From: an uncultured Desulfobulbaceae bacterium
GTDB lineage: Bacteria > Desulfobacterota > Desulfobulbia > Desulfobulbales > CALZHT01
NCBI GenBank assembly: GCA_945787445.1
Contig: CALZHT010000018.1
Coordinates: forward strand, 1 to 38,956
Direction: 5' to 3'
Length of the DNA: 38,956 nt
In this document: piece after piece, positions 24,429-33,739 of the stretch
How the letters are laid out: each line of letters starts with the position of its first letter
Numbering within the stretch: position 1 is the first letter of the stretch
Translations under genes and position numbers: made by a program
Notes under the pieces: generated by a model
Databases searched by the model: none
Told to the model about the DNA's origin: nothing
What the model saw: the letters and a program-made list of their open reading frames with translations, nothing else

Positions 24429-27332
24429 TCATGGGCGCATATCAAAGCGGACAGGGCAGCGCACTTGGGTGCCGGCCTTGTTGCGGAACAACAGATAGCC
24501 GTTTTTGAGACCGAACAGGTAGAGATCCCGGGTAACCTTAACATCAATGCGGCAATAGTCGATTATTTTGTCGAATTGTCCCTCCTTATACCATTGCAAA
24601 GCCATGAGGCCGTTGGCCGTTTTTTTGACTCCCAGGGTCTGCTCGGCCAGATGATCGAGACTCAGCCTGTACCCCAGGCGGTTGACCACCTCCTCCATGA
24701 TATCCATGGTAGGAAGGGCATAAAGATCATAAGGGGTGTAGGCTGACAGCACCTTATTATCAAAGCGCTTGTTGTTAAATCCCACCACCAGCTCCATTTT
24801 CTGGAGATGGGCAACCATTGCCGGAACTTCATGCTCCCTGAAGACCAGAAAATCATCCGCTTCGGAATCATAAAGAATTGCTATGCTTACGCCCATCCGG
24901 TCGGCCCGATGCCAGCCGCCAACGTCACTTGCCGAAAGTCTGGTTTCCACATCAAACACGCCGTATCGTCTTGGAGGTTGTGGCGCCCGAACCTCCCGGG
25001 CAACAGCGGTAGTCGGATACGATGTCTGTAAAGCGGGCTGCTTCAATCTGTTTCTTTCCTTGTGCCCTTTGGCAAACAGGCCGTCAAGAATAAGGGAGGC
25101 GGCCTCCTTGTCAATAGGCCTGTTGCCGGAGCCGCATTTTGGCGAATGCACGCACGATGGACATCCCACCTCGCAGGAACACGAGGCAATAGCCTGGCGA
25201 GCAGTTTGCAGCAGCACATCTATTTTTTCAAAGGCCTGGCGGGTAAGTCCCACGCCTCCTGGGTAGCCGTCATAGATAAAAATTGCCGCGCCGCCAAGCT
25301 GGGGATGGAATGGATGGGCAATACCGCCGACATCGTTACGGTCGCACAGCACTGACAGAGGGAAAATACCTATGGCAGCATGTTCCACCGCATGGATACC
25401 GCCCATGAAATGCACCCGCCCTTTTTCAAGGCGATCCTGCAACTCCTTTGGGATCTCGATCCAAAGCCCCTCGGTTTCAAACTCCATGGGTGGCAAGTCA
25501 AGGGTTTCCGTGGCAATGAGCTTCTGGCCGCTGACCAGCCGCCTTTGAAAGCCGGTGACCGTGTCCGTGACCCGCACATAGCCGAACGACGCTTTGAATC
25601 CGTGAAACTCCTTGGTTTCATAAACTTCCAAAATGTCTGTCTGTTTGTGACCCAAGGGTCGGGTGAAAAAGTTGACATTGCGGCGTGACACGGTGACCCG
25701 ATGACCGTTTATATCAAGATCGGTGACCAGCCAGGTTTTGCCGCGGTGCAGATAAATGGCGCCGGGATAGCATTCCTTCACGGCACGCACCCCGTCGATT
25801 TCGCCAAGAAGCTCGTCACTTTCCGCAGTATGTATTGAACTCGACTGCCCGCTGCCCCGCAGATTCACCTGCCGGTGGGGATATTTCCTGCCGGTGTGCA
25901 AAGTCTGACCGTCGGCGCCAAAAAGCAGTTCACCTTCGTCTGCCATTTCCTGTGCAATACCAAGAGCCTGGCCGGTGAGAAGCGGTTCATCCAGGTCAAT
26001 GGGCCTTTCAGCCGCCGCACATAACAAATGGCGCTTAACAATCACCCTGTTCTCCGGATTCAATACCGCCGCTTCAACACCGCGGCTGAAAAAATCCCCG
26101 GGATTCCGCATAAAATGCTTGTCCAGGGCATCCTCTTGCGCCACCAGAATAACAAGGGAATCAGCCTGCCGCCGCCCTACTCTGCCGCTGCGTTGCAGAG
26201 TGGCCATGATGGTGCCGGGATATCCCACCAGAATGCAGACATCCAGGGTGCCGATATCAATGCCCAGTTCCAGGGCGCTGGTGGAAACGACCCCGAGCAG
26301 ATGACCATCCGCCAGGCGGGCCTCGATCTCCCGCCGTTCTTCAGGAAGAAATCCCGCCCGGTAGGCGGTAAGCTTATCCTGCAAAGGTCCGAGCCGACCC
26401 CTGGTCCAGAGGGCCACCAATTCCGTGATTTTACGGGACTGGGTGTAGACAATTGACCTGAGCCCGCGCTTGATGGCCGCTTCAAGGAGCTGGCTCGCCA
26501 CATATCCGGTACTTTCATGGGGGTCGATAAAAACAAAATGGCGGCTGCCCCTGGGTGCGCCGGTTTCGGTTATCGCCTTGGCCGGCATGTCCAGAAGATC
26601 CGCCGCCAATCCTGCCGGATTGCCGATTGTTGCCGAAGACATGATGAACAGAGGATCAGCGCCATAGAGGGAGCAGATACGGCGCAAGCGCCGCAGCACC
26701 CAAGCCATATGGCTGCCGAAAACCCCGCGATAGGTATGAACCTCATCCAGGATCACGTATCTGACATCCTGCCAGAAGGCGGCCCAGCTTTCATGATACC
26801 CCAGCATGGACAGATGGAGCATGTCGGGATTGCTGATCAGGATATGGGGGGGATGGTCCCGCAGTTTCTTACGATGATAGGCAGAGGTGTCACCATCACA
26901 GATTGCTGCCAGAGGCCGCATTTCAGGGGGAAGCAGAGCAGCCATCTCGTTAATGGTCCGCAATTGGTCCTGGGAAAGGGCCTTGAGGGGGAAAAGGTAT
27001 AACGCCTTTGTAGCAGGAGCGCTTAATATACGTTCAAACACCGGCAGGTTGTAGATCATGCTCTTGCCGCTGGCCGTCGGGGTGGAAACAATAACATTTT
27101 CACCATTACGGATGGCATCAATTGCAGCAGCCTGGTGGGAATAAAGCGTATTGATACCAAGGGTTGCAAGGATATTATTCAGGGCAGCAGGCAAGGGCTT
27201 GGCCGGTTCCGCGAATTGCGGAGTGCTTCCCGGGATTTCCTCATGATGCACGACCTGGGGCCGGAAGCGGGGCGAATCCTTCAAAGCCCTGAGATACTCG
27301 CCTATTGCCTTGTCCGGTTTGTCTGTATCCAC
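24429..27332 (-). CDS. MrfA-like helicase fused to an MrfB-like 3'-5' exonuclease
   Basis: This 967-residue protein joins two enzymes. Residues 1-770 form a superfamily 2 helicase of the YprA/MrfA type: Walker A TPTASGKS (84-91), DEVH (196-199), SAT (233-235), arginine finger region QRSGRVGRR (380-388), and a DUF1998-type C-terminal part with a cysteine cluster C718, C720, C724, C727, C733. Residues 785-967 form a DnaQ/RNase H-like exonuclease with D794 and E796 (FDVET), D858 (NKRFDNK) and Y926/D930 (YCRID), a DEDDy-type active site as in YprB/MrfB. In Bacillus subtilis MrfA and MrfB are separate proteins acting in mitomycin C lesion repair; here they are one chain. The start is a GTG at 27332 with GAGG five bases upstream. 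It is a single-gene unit. Confidence 0.92.
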   Translation of the reverse strand: MDTDKPDKAIGEYLRALKDSPRFRPQVVHHEEIPGSTPQFAEPAKPLPAALNNILATLGINTLYSHQAAAIDAIRNGENVIVSTPTASGKSMIYNLPVFERILSAPATKALYLFPLKALSQDQLRTINEMAALLPPEMRPLAAICDGDTSAYHRKKLRDHPPHILISNPDMLHLSMLGYHESWAAFWQDVRYVILDEVHTYRGVFGSHMAWVLRRLRRICSLYGADPLFIMSSATIGNPAGLAADLLDMPAKAITETGAPRGSRHFVFIDPHESTGYVASQLLEAAIKRGLRSIVYTQSRKITELVALWTRGRLGPLQDKLTAYRAGFLPEERREIEARLADGHLLGVVSTSALELGIDIGTLDVCILVGYPGTIMATLQRSGRVGRRQADSLVILVAQEDALDKHFMRNPGDFFSRGVEAAVLNPENRVIVKRHLLCAAAERPIDLDEPLLTGQALGIAQEMADEGELLFGADGQTLHTGRKYPHRQVNLRGSGQSSSIHTAESDELLGEIDGVRAVKECYPGAIYLHRGKTWLVTDLDINGHRVTVSRRNVNFFTRPLGHKQTDILEVYETKEFHGFKASFGYVRVTDTVTGFQRRLVSGQKLIATETLDLPPMEFETEGLWIEIPKELQDRLEKGRVHFMGGIHAVEHAAIGIFPLSVLCDRNDVGGIAHPFHPQLGGAAIFIYDGYPGGVGLTRQAFEKIDVLLQTARQAIASCSCEVGCPSCVHSPKCGSGNRPIDKEAASLILDGLFAKGHKERNRLKQPALQTSYPTTAVAREVRAPQPPRRYGVFDVETRLSASDVGGWHRADRMGVSIAILYDSEADDFLVFREHEVPAMVAHLQKMELVVGFNNKRFDNKVLSAYTPYDLYALPTMDIMEEVVNRLGYRLSLDHLAEQTLGVKKTANGLMALQWYKEGQFDKIIDYCRIDVKVTRDLYLFGLKNGYLLFRNKAGTQVRCPVRFDMRP

Positions 27333-27447
27333 AATTTCCTCATCCTGTAAAACGCAGCTCTTTTTTTACGTAACGGCTTTTCTTTTTGCAGAAAACCTTG
27401 ACCAGATTTTGTCAAACAACTAAATACTACCTGAATTCGTGAGCGTT

Positions 27448-27561
27448 CGTCAGCGGTCTGAATGCGCGAAGGGAACGAATTCGATTATCCTTGTGTGATA
27501 TCGAAGAGTTTCCGACAGGTAAGCGAGCCTGCGAGACTCCGAAGCAGGCGGGCCGCTGACG
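27448..27561. repeat. Palindromic element with CGTCAGCGG ends
   Basis: CGTCAGCGG at 27448-27456 pairs with CCGCTGACG at 27553-27561. Inner hairpins include GCCTGC/GCAGGC near 27528-27547. The plus strand also carries CAGGTAAGCGAG..GCGAG..CCGA, the block order seen on the minus strand at 14515-14546. It occupies the gap between the helicase and the aromatic amino acid gene (27333-27825), where I see no other feature. Confidence 0.65.
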
Positions 27562-27825
27562 GGCACCCCGAAGGGCGGCGTACCAACAGTAAATAAAAAC
27601 ATGGGATATGGTGTCATGACTATATTCTTCCATCATATCTAAGGTCCCGTATGAAATTTATCGTTTGCCGTCACGGATTCAGGTACTATGGAGATTGCTT
27701 GATACCAACAAGGCCGCATGCGATTCAAGGCTGGTGTGCCGGCCCGGGAGATATCAAGAAATTCCAACAACCATGGCGTCGGCACCTCAATCCATGCGGG
27801 GCCGATAACCGAAAGGGGAGACTGT

Positions 27826-29499
27826 ATGACTTCCATTGCAACCCTGGGACCAAAAGGGTCCCATGCCTGGCAAGCCGCCTTACAATTCAAAGCTGATGCA
27901 GAAATCAGCCTGTATCCGCAAATAAGCAAGGTTATAGAGGCATTCGTCCGCCGGGAAATCGATCTTGCCGCAGTACCTGTCTATAATACCCGAGAAGGGG
28001 AAATAAAAGAATATTTTCACATGATGGAAAATCTTTCCCGGGGCTACTGGATAGATAATGTGGTGCTGCCCATACATCTTTCGCTGGGGGCGCCGGCCGG
28101 CCATGATGAAATCAGGTCCATAATCGGCACCGCTACTGTGTTGCGCCAGTGCGAGGCCTATATTGGTGAGCGCTTTCCAAACATACCCATGATCGTGGTC
28201 CAGGATTTAAGTGAGCACCTGGAAACCCATGATAATTCAGACAATTATGGAGTGATTGATTCCGAAGAAGCTCTGAAGGAATTCGGGCTGGATATCATTG
28301 AGAGGGAGGTGGCGCCACATAATCGCACCCGCTTTGCAGTGCTCGGTCATACGATGGCTGCCTCCACGGGCTATGATGCCACCGCCATTCTTACCGCTCC
28401 GCTCATGGACCGGGTTGGACTGCTGTTCGACATCCTGGGTGAATTCACCAAACGAGGCGTTAATCTTCTCGACATGCGCACTGAAACAGATATCAAATCC
28501 CAAAAACTGCAATTCTACTTTGAGGTTGAAGGGCATATCCAGGACACCCAGGTCGGTAGAGCCCTGAAGCGCATTGAAAGCCATGTGATCCAGGAACCCA
28601 GATCAATGAGGGTGCTCGGCAGTTTTCCCAGGGTTGACATGCGTGTAAAGCACATCAAGAACTTTGGGTTTATCGGCACCGGTGACTTGAGCGCCTGGTT
28701 TGCCAAAAAGCTTGAAAACGAGGGGTACACGACCCTTCTTTCCGGGCGCTCCAGCCGACTTCGGCCTGAAGACATGATCCCCCAGGTGGACGTGGTGGTC
28801 ATCTGCGTGCCCATAAGTGCAACCCCGGCCACCATCGAATTATACGGCCCCCTGCTCAGAGACGGCCAAGCCCTGATTCTCCTGGCGGGGGAGGCGGAAA
28901 ATACCGTCAATACCGCGCTCGCTCATACAAAGCAGGGTGTGGAGGTAATTTTGGTTCATAATCTCTGGGGTCCGCAGACCACCAACATGAAGGACAAAAA
29001 TGCCTCCGTGGTTCGCACGGCCAGAACAGGATCCTTGTGCAGCGAATTCGAATCATTCCTCTACAAACATGGAGCCGTGATAAGCCAGGATGCACCACGG
29101 CAACATGACCTGCTCATGGGGGTCGGCCAGAAACTGCCTACTGCAATTTCCATTGCCATGGCCATGTCTATGCAAGAAAACAATATTACACCTGCGGATA
29201 TCGGTACCCATTCCACCCTTACATCCCTGTACGGCATACTGGCCATGGCTCGGGTCCATTCACAGAATCCGAGAACCTACGCGGAAATTATGGCTGCGCA
29301 TGGCGCCGGCAACAAGGTGGTGCGGGATTTTGTCAAGCACCTCCGCACCATACTTGATCATGCCGATGCAGGAGACATTCCTACTCTCTGCTCTATCATT
29401 GAACAGGGAAGAGGCTACCTTTCGGAAAACTTTCTGGAAGCCCGCATGGAACAGGCCCTTGCTGTGGATGAAACCCTGGGGAAATTGATCCTGCCCTGA
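27826..29499 (+). CDS. Prephenate dehydratase-ACT-prephenate dehydrogenase fusion
   Basis: This 557-residue cytoplasmic protein combines the phenylalanine and tyrosine branch enzymes. Residues 1-180 are prephenate dehydratase-like, starting TLGPKGSHAW and ending with the catalytic NRTRF (166-170). An ACT amino-acid-binding domain follows at about 187-265 (LMDRVGLLFDILGEFTKRGVNLLDMRTE), which normally gives feedback control. Residues about 279-540 resemble prephenate or arogenate dehydrogenase: GFIGTGDLSAWFAKKL nucleotide loop, VVICVPISATPATIE, and HNLWGP (378-383). The dehydratase half is divergent: the usual PIENS motif reads PVYNT. No chorismate mutase domain is present. I start at 27826, where GGGGAG precedes the ATG; in-frame extension to 27718 has no support. 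It is followed 26 bases later by the DUF445 gene. Confidence 0.87.
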   Translation: MTSIATLGPKGSHAWQAALQFKADAEISLYPQISKVIEAFVRREIDLAAVPVYNTREGEIKEYFHMMENLSRGYWIDNVVLPIHLSLGAPAGHDEIRSIIGTATVLRQCEAYIGERFPNIPMIVVQDLSEHLETHDNSDNYGVIDSEEALKEFGLDIIEREVAPHNRTRFAVLGHTMAASTGYDATAILTAPLMDRVGLLFDILGEFTKRGVNLLDMRTETDIKSQKLQFYFEVEGHIQDTQVGRALKRIESHVIQEPRSMRVLGSFPRVDMRVKHIKNFGFIGTGDLSAWFAKKLENEGYTTLLSGRSSRLRPEDMIPQVDVVVICVPISATPATIELYGPLLRDGQALILLAGEAENTVNTALAHTKQGVEVILVHNLWGPQTTNMKDKNASVVRTARTGSLCSEFESFLYKHGAVISQDAPRQHDLLMGVGQKLPTAISIAMAMSMQENNITPADIGTHSTLTSLYGILAMARVHSQNPRTYAEIMAAHGAGNKVVRDFVKHLRTILDHADAGDIPTLCSIIEQGRGYLSENFLEARMEQALAVDETLGKLILP

Positions 29500-29525
29500 T
29501 TCCGGATTCTTTAATTAATAACACC

Positions 29526-31112
29526 ATGCATCCGCTGCTCACATATCTTGCCCCGCCCTTCTTAGGCGCTTTTATCGGCTACATGACTAACTATGTGGCG
29601 ATCCGCATGCTGTTCAGGCCTCTCAAGCCCTGGCACTTCCTGGGCATGCGGATTCCCATGACCCCAGGTGTTATTCCTGGAAAAAGGCATGAGCTTGCCG
29701 GAAATATCGGGGAAATGGTAGGCGAACACCTGCTGACCGGCACTGATATCAGAAGGGGTTTGAGCGAGGAAAAATTCACCAACGAACTGCAAGGAGTGAT
29801 CGACGACAGGATTGCTAAACTATTGCAGAAAGAACTGGGCCCTGTCCCGAGGCTGATCCCTGATCGTTTCCGGTCCTACTTCATCATCGGCCTGAAAATA
29901 CTGCGCTGGCGATCCATGAAGCACCTTGCCGGCCACATGAACAGCGACGCCTTTGCACAAGACCTTTCAATGCTTATTATTTCCAGGATTGATGCCTTTC
30001 TTGCCCAGGACCTTGACGATATTCTCTCCCCTGCAAGCCGTGCCCATTTTTATGGTACCCTGGAGTCATCAATTACCGACTTCCTGGCCAGTCCTGAAGT
30101 GGAGCATTGGATTCAGATATACATTGATGAAAAGATCAGCGGTTTTCTTGCTGAAAAGAAATGTTTGCAAGATCTGCTGCAAGAAGAATTAACCCAGCTT
30201 GTTTTAGAACTCATCGAACAGGAAATTCCAAGAATTCTTGAAAAAGTCGCAACTCGCTTGGCAGAGCCGGACATGCAGGACAGAATCGCCTCCTCTATTT
30301 CCATGGCGATCCAGAATTTTTCCATAACTCTTGGTCCATTGGCCGCATTTATCATGGGATTCATCAATCAGAATACCATCGAACGAAAGGTCAAATCGTA
30401 CCTCAATGACCGGGGAGATGAATTTGCCCAGTGGTTGCTTGATCCCACAATTAGAAACAAAATTGCCCAAATAATCAAAAACAAGGTTGAAGAAATCCTT
30501 TCCACCCCGGTGGTGGATTTATTAAACAAGGTCAACCCAGAGAAAATACAGAAGGCGCAGGCATGGATCTCCGGGCAGATAGCAGTTTCACTAAAAAATC
30601 CCAAAACCGGCCGTTCCTTTGCCGGCCTCATACGCGATGCCCTGGAAACCCAGACTGACCGCCCATTACATGACATCCTTGTAGATGTTGCCGGCATAGA
30701 AAAACTTGAAAACGGCAAGGCACGAATCAGCGATGAAATCATCGCTGTGCTTCGCGCCCCCCATGTACGGAGGTTGCTGGACGAGCAGATTGGTCTGCTC
30801 ATTGAAGAAAAAGTTATTAACCGACCTGTGGGAAGGCTTGCCGACTTTTTGCCCAGAGCGGTGCAGGATACTGCCGGTGACTACATGCTGCAATTTGTGG
30901 GTGAACTTCTGATCCGAGAAGTCCCTGCATTAGTGGACTCCCTTGACATCAAAGAAGTAGTGACCCGAAAAGTTGATTCGCTCAATCTGCTCAGACTGGA
31001 AGAACTCCTTCTCAGCATCATGCAGGAACAGTTCAAATATATTAATCTCTTTGGAGCGTTGCTCGGTTTTATCATCGGCCTCTTCAATCTGATTTTTCTC
31101 TTCAGCCTATGA
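29526..31112 (+). CDS. DUF445-family membrane protein
   Basis: This 528-residue protein has the DUF445 (YheB/YjiN-like) plan: an N-terminal membrane segment with the conserved PFLGAFIGYMTNYVAIRMLFRP, then MTPGVIPGKRHELAGNIGEMVGEHLL, a long helical middle rich in charged residues, and a C-terminal membrane anchor (INLFGALLGFIIGLFNLIFLF). The family is widespread and its function is unestablished; the two end anchors suggest a large domain on one face of the inner membrane. It starts 26 bases after the prephenate enzyme stop and is followed 73 bases later by carbonic anhydrase, so the three may be co-transcribed. The ribosome binding site is weak. Confidence 0.88.
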   Translation: MHPLLTYLAPPFLGAFIGYMTNYVAIRMLFRPLKPWHFLGMRIPMTPGVIPGKRHELAGNIGEMVGEHLLTGTDIRRGLSEEKFTNELQGVIDDRIAKLLQKELGPVPRLIPDRFRSYFIIGLKILRWRSMKHLAGHMNSDAFAQDLSMLIISRIDAFLAQDLDDILSPASRAHFYGTLESSITDFLASPEVEHWIQIYIDEKISGFLAEKKCLQDLLQEELTQLVLELIEQEIPRILEKVATRLAEPDMQDRIASSISMAIQNFSITLGPLAAFIMGFINQNTIERKVKSYLNDRGDEFAQWLLDPTIRNKIAQIIKNKVEEILSTPVVDLLNKVNPEKIQKAQAWISGQIAVSLKNPKTGRSFAGLIRDALETQTDRPLHDILVDVAGIEKLENGKARISDEIIAVLRAPHVRRLLDEQIGLLIEEKVINRPVGRLADFLPRAVQDTAGDYMLQFVGELLIREVPALVDSLDIKEVVTRKVDSLNLLRLEELLLSIMQEQFKYINLFGALLGFIIGLFNLIFLFSL

Positions 31113-31185
31113 CCCCGGAAGCAAACAACATTGTTTTTTGCAGGGGAAGAAAGTAAAAAAATTCAAAAAACGGTACATATCCCTC

Positions 31186-31815
31186 ATGCGTGTCTTAAAA
31201 GATCTTTTTGAAAAAAACAGGAACTGGGCAAATAAAATAAAAGAATCCGACCCTGACTTCTTCACAAAGCTATCCCAACAGCAAAATCCGGAATACTTAT
31301 GGATTGGTTGCTCCGACAGCCGCGTGCCGGCAAATGAAATTGTGGATATGCTGCCGGGCGAAATATTTGTGCACCGAAATATTGCCAATGTTGTCATCCA
31401 TACGGACCTGAACTGTCTGTCGGTTATTCAATACGCGGTAGAAATACTGAAAGTAAAACATATTGTTTTGTGCGGCCATTACGGCTGCGGCGGCATTAAA
31501 GCGGCCATGGACAACCAGCAACATGGATTAATTGATAATTGGCTTCGGAACATTAAAGACATCCACCGTTACCATAAAGCCCAGATTGATGCTCTTCAAA
31601 CTGAAAAAGAAAAATTCGATTTACTCTGTGAACTCAATGTCATTGAACAGGTGGCCAATATATGCCACACGACAATTGTGCAGAATGCATGGAAATCAGG
31701 GCAGCCATTGTCCGTTCATGGCTGGATATACAGCATTGAAGACGGCATCTTAAAAGATCTGAATGTTTGCATCACCGGCCTGGCCGAAATATCGCAGATC
31801 CACCGCATGGAGTAA
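31186..31815 (+). CDS. Beta-class carbonic anhydrase
   Basis: This 209-residue zinc enzyme interconverts CO2 and bicarbonate. The beta-class signatures are complete: CSDSRV with zinc ligand C42 and the D44-R46 dyad, then HRNIANVV, and CGHYGCGG with zinc ligands H98 and C101. Length and the N-terminal MRVLKDLFEKNRNWA match the family, which supports a start at 31186 rather than a longer in-frame TTG start at 31138. The ribosome binding site is poor. The next gene, a membrane protein, starts 56 bases after its stop. Confidence 0.94.
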   Translation: MRVLKDLFEKNRNWANKIKESDPDFFTKLSQQQNPEYLWIGCSDSRVPANEIVDMLPGEIFVHRNIANVVIHTDLNCLSVIQYAVEILKVKHIVLCGHYGCGGIKAAMDNQQHGLIDNWLRNIKDIHRYHKAQIDALQTEKEKFDLLCELNVIEQVANICHTTIVQNAWKSGQPLSVHGWIYSIEDGILKDLNVCITGLAEISQIHRME

Positions 31816-31871
31816 TCCGTAATCGACTGAAACTTGATGAAGAATATAAAGTAAGGCAATCAATATACAAC

Positions 31872-32576
31872 ATGAAAAATATAATTCAGGATACCCTGAA
31901 GCTCTTTGCCACTAATATTAGCAGCATTATTCAGTTGGCATTACCCTTCGCTTTACTGATAGCCCTGGTCGAAAGGGCTTATTTCTTATTTGAAAATAAA
32001 CTTTTCACCTATACCCTGCTTGGTCTGGAAACAATAATATATTCCGTTTTTCTTCCGGCTTTTATTTTGCTGTTAGCACAATCATGGCAAAACAGCCGAT
32101 GGACCACAAAAGAATACGTATTAAACGGCATTACCTATGCGCCGTATTTGCTCATTGTGTATTTGATAATTTACGTCCCTTTTTACCTCACTATAAAAAT
32201 CACCTCGGAACTGAATATTTCAGGATTTATTTATGCAGTCGCAACTGCTCTATTTATCTATGTGAGCATAAAAAGTTCCTTTACAAGCTACCTGATAGTC
32301 TTAGAAGAAGATAAGCCGATAGATTCAATAAAAAACAGCTTCAAATTCACCACTGGAAAAGCATTCAAGATAATAGCAGCATTGCTCATTTTTGGCGGAC
32401 CATTGGCTATCCTGAAAACAATACTCAGTGTTGCTGTCAACCAAACGCCGAACTCCAATTTCATTTTCGAAATATGCATAAGCGTATTTTTTACGATTGC
32501 ATATTCAATTATTCATGCTGGCCTCTTTACAATCTATTGCCTTGATTATTTTCAGAGAAAAAAATCCATACAGTAA
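31872..32576 (+). CDS. Six-helix membrane protein of unknown function
   Basis: This 234-residue protein has about six hydrophobic helices, near residues 14-34, 45-70, 85-108, 118-140, 168-195 and 205-228, and short polar loops. The overall pattern, including SYLIVLEEDKPIDSIKNSFKFTTGKAFKII before the fifth helix, resembles the YciC/DUF975 or glycerophosphodiesterase-membrane-domain type of proteins, in which a VEDxxPxxALKRSxxLT-like stretch recurs; I cannot assign a role. I chose ATG 31872; an in-frame codon at 31767 would overlap carbonic anhydrase. The following gene begins 19 bases after its stop and may share its mRNA. Confidence 0.75.
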   Translation: MKNIIQDTLKLFATNISSIIQLALPFALLIALVERAYFLFENKLFTYTLLGLETIIYSVFLPAFILLLAQSWQNSRWTTKEYVLNGITYAPYLLIVYLIIYVPFYLTIKITSELNISGFIYAVATALFIYVSIKSSFTSYLIVLEEDKPIDSIKNSFKFTTGKAFKIIAALLIFGGPLAILKTILSVAVNQTPNSNFIFEICISVFFTIAYSIIHAGLFTIYCLDYFQRKKSIQ

Positions 32577-32595
32577 GGTACAAAAAACAAGTTAT

Positions 32596-33018
32596 ATGAA
32601 TTACACGATTATAAAAGAACTCAATGTGGTTTATGTAGAATGTGCAGGGGATATTCGCGAAGATGATATTATCGAACAAGCCATGCAGCAGCTCCATGAT
32701 CCTGAATATAGTCAGGACATGAATACTTTGTACAATTTTCAAAATGGTGTTTTCTCGGGTGGCGTAGAAAAGCTTAAAAAATTGGCAAAGAAAATGTCTG
32801 ATCCGAATGTTATACAAACACCCTCAAAAACAGCCATGGTTGCCCCAAATGATCTTGAATACGGGCTGTCAAGGATGTACTCCATGCTGGCTGTCGGTTC
32901 TTTGGTGGAATACGAGGCCTTCCCTACAATGAAAGAAGCGCTCGATTGGCTGGGTATACCTGATTCGTTGTTACAAAAATACATGGAAAAAGCATCCGAT
33001 CAACCGCCTGAAGACTAA
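32596..33018 (+). CDS. SpoIIAA/STAS-like small protein
   Basis: This 140-residue soluble protein starts with alternating strands (YTIIKELNVVYVECAGDI) and a helix-strand pattern that resembles SpoIIAA-like/STAS folds: DDIIEQAMQQLHDPEYSQDMNTLYNFQNGVFS, later KTAMVAPNDLEYGLSRMYSMLA and VEYEAFPTMKEALDWLGI at the end. The closing F-x-T-x-x-E-A-x-x-W-L-G is common in that group. I cannot identify a phosphorylatable serine with confidence. It follows the membrane protein by 19 bases. A 65-base palindromic repeat begins two bases after its stop. Confidence 0.7.
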   Translation: MNYTIIKELNVVYVECAGDIREDDIIEQAMQQLHDPEYSQDMNTLYNFQNGVFSGGVEKLKKLAKKMSDPNVIQTPSKTAMVAPNDLEYGLSRMYSMLAVGSLVEYEAFPTMKEALDWLGIPDSLLQKYMEKASDQPPED

Positions 33019-33020
33019 CA

Positions 33021-33085
33021 AGTTCCCATTCGGAAAGTCGCAGACTTGGAGGATGCTGGAATTATTTGTTTCCAGTTCGGAAACT
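33021..33085 (+). repeat. 65-base palindromic element, copy b
   Basis: Begins AGTTCCCATTCGGAAAGTCG and ends TTTCCAGTTCGGAAACT. Same length as the inverted copy at 19249-19313, with about 52 of 65 positions matching by eye. It sits two bases after a stop codon, as copy a does. The remaining gap to 33376 holds only the leader of the next gene: a TTTACA at 33292 with an AT-rich stretch 17 bases on could be its promoter, but this is weak. Confidence 0.82.
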
Positions 33086-33376
33086 GACTAAAATCGCGCC
33101 TGTGACTGAGGACACCTATTCCCGCCTGCTTTTTGACAATATATCCCTCTCTCTGTTGCCAATATCGTGTAGACCTTCAATCCTGAATCCCTTAAAGTGA
33201 AAAAGGATAAAAATTGGCCTCCGCTCTCTCCCTGCCCCTCCTCAGAAAAGGCCAACCAAAAGATGCGGTATATCTCAAAATATACGATCTTTTTACATAA
33301 GGTGATGGCAATTTATATTACAGGTATTATATTATTCTAAGTAAGGACTGCATCTCTAAGAGAGGAGGTGAAGCGC

Positions 33377-33676
33377 ATGGTTAAGATTAAGAACATAATT
33401 CGTACAGATTCTGCCGGCTTTAAGCCTCTGTTTCCTGCAGGATTTAAGAAAAGTTTAAAGCAGCTTGAAGAAAGTGTGGACGAAGTATCTGAAGCAAGCC
33501 GCGTTTGTATGGGTGATAGTTGCAAAGAACTTGAACCTTTGGTTGATGAATTGCATGAAGAGGTCTTTTCCCTTAGTGAACCAAGGTTTTGCTCCAAAGC
33601 AGTATCCTATAAGATTAAGGAACTGAAAGAAAAAATCATCGGTGTACACAACTGTCTAAATGAAAAAACGCATTAA
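33377..33676 (+). CDS. Small helical protein, unknown
   Basis: This 99-residue protein is mostly charged helix. A segment about 25-85 (KKSLKQLEESVDEVSEASRVC to ELKEKIIGVHNCL) has heptad-like spacing and could be a coiled coil. It has no signal peptide or membrane helix, and contains four cysteines (in VCMGDSC, RFCSK and HNCLN). I do not recognise a family. The start has a strong AGGAGG eight bases upstream, and an excellent Rho-independent terminator follows 27 bases after the stop, so it is very likely a real single-gene transcript. Confidence 0.75.
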   Translation: MVKIKNIIRTDSAGFKPLFPAGFKKSLKQLEESVDEVSEASRVCMGDSCKELEPLVDELHEEVFSLSEPRFCSKAVSYKIKELKEKIIGVHNCLNEKTH

Positions 33677-33702
33677 ATAGCAGCTGGTCTGTATTGTATT
33701 TT

Positions 33703-33739
33703 AAGCGGCACCTCTTATTAAGGGCGTGCCGCTTTTTTT
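33703..33739 (+). terminator. Rho-independent terminator
   Basis: GCGGCAC at 33705-33711 pairs with GTGCCGC at 33726-33732, followed directly by seven T residues on the plus strand. It ends the small helical protein gene. Confidence 0.92.

Noticed and set aside
27427-27636. 69-codon minus-strand frame between the helicase and the prephenate enzyme
   Set aside because: It is a translation of the palindromic repeat at 27448-27561.
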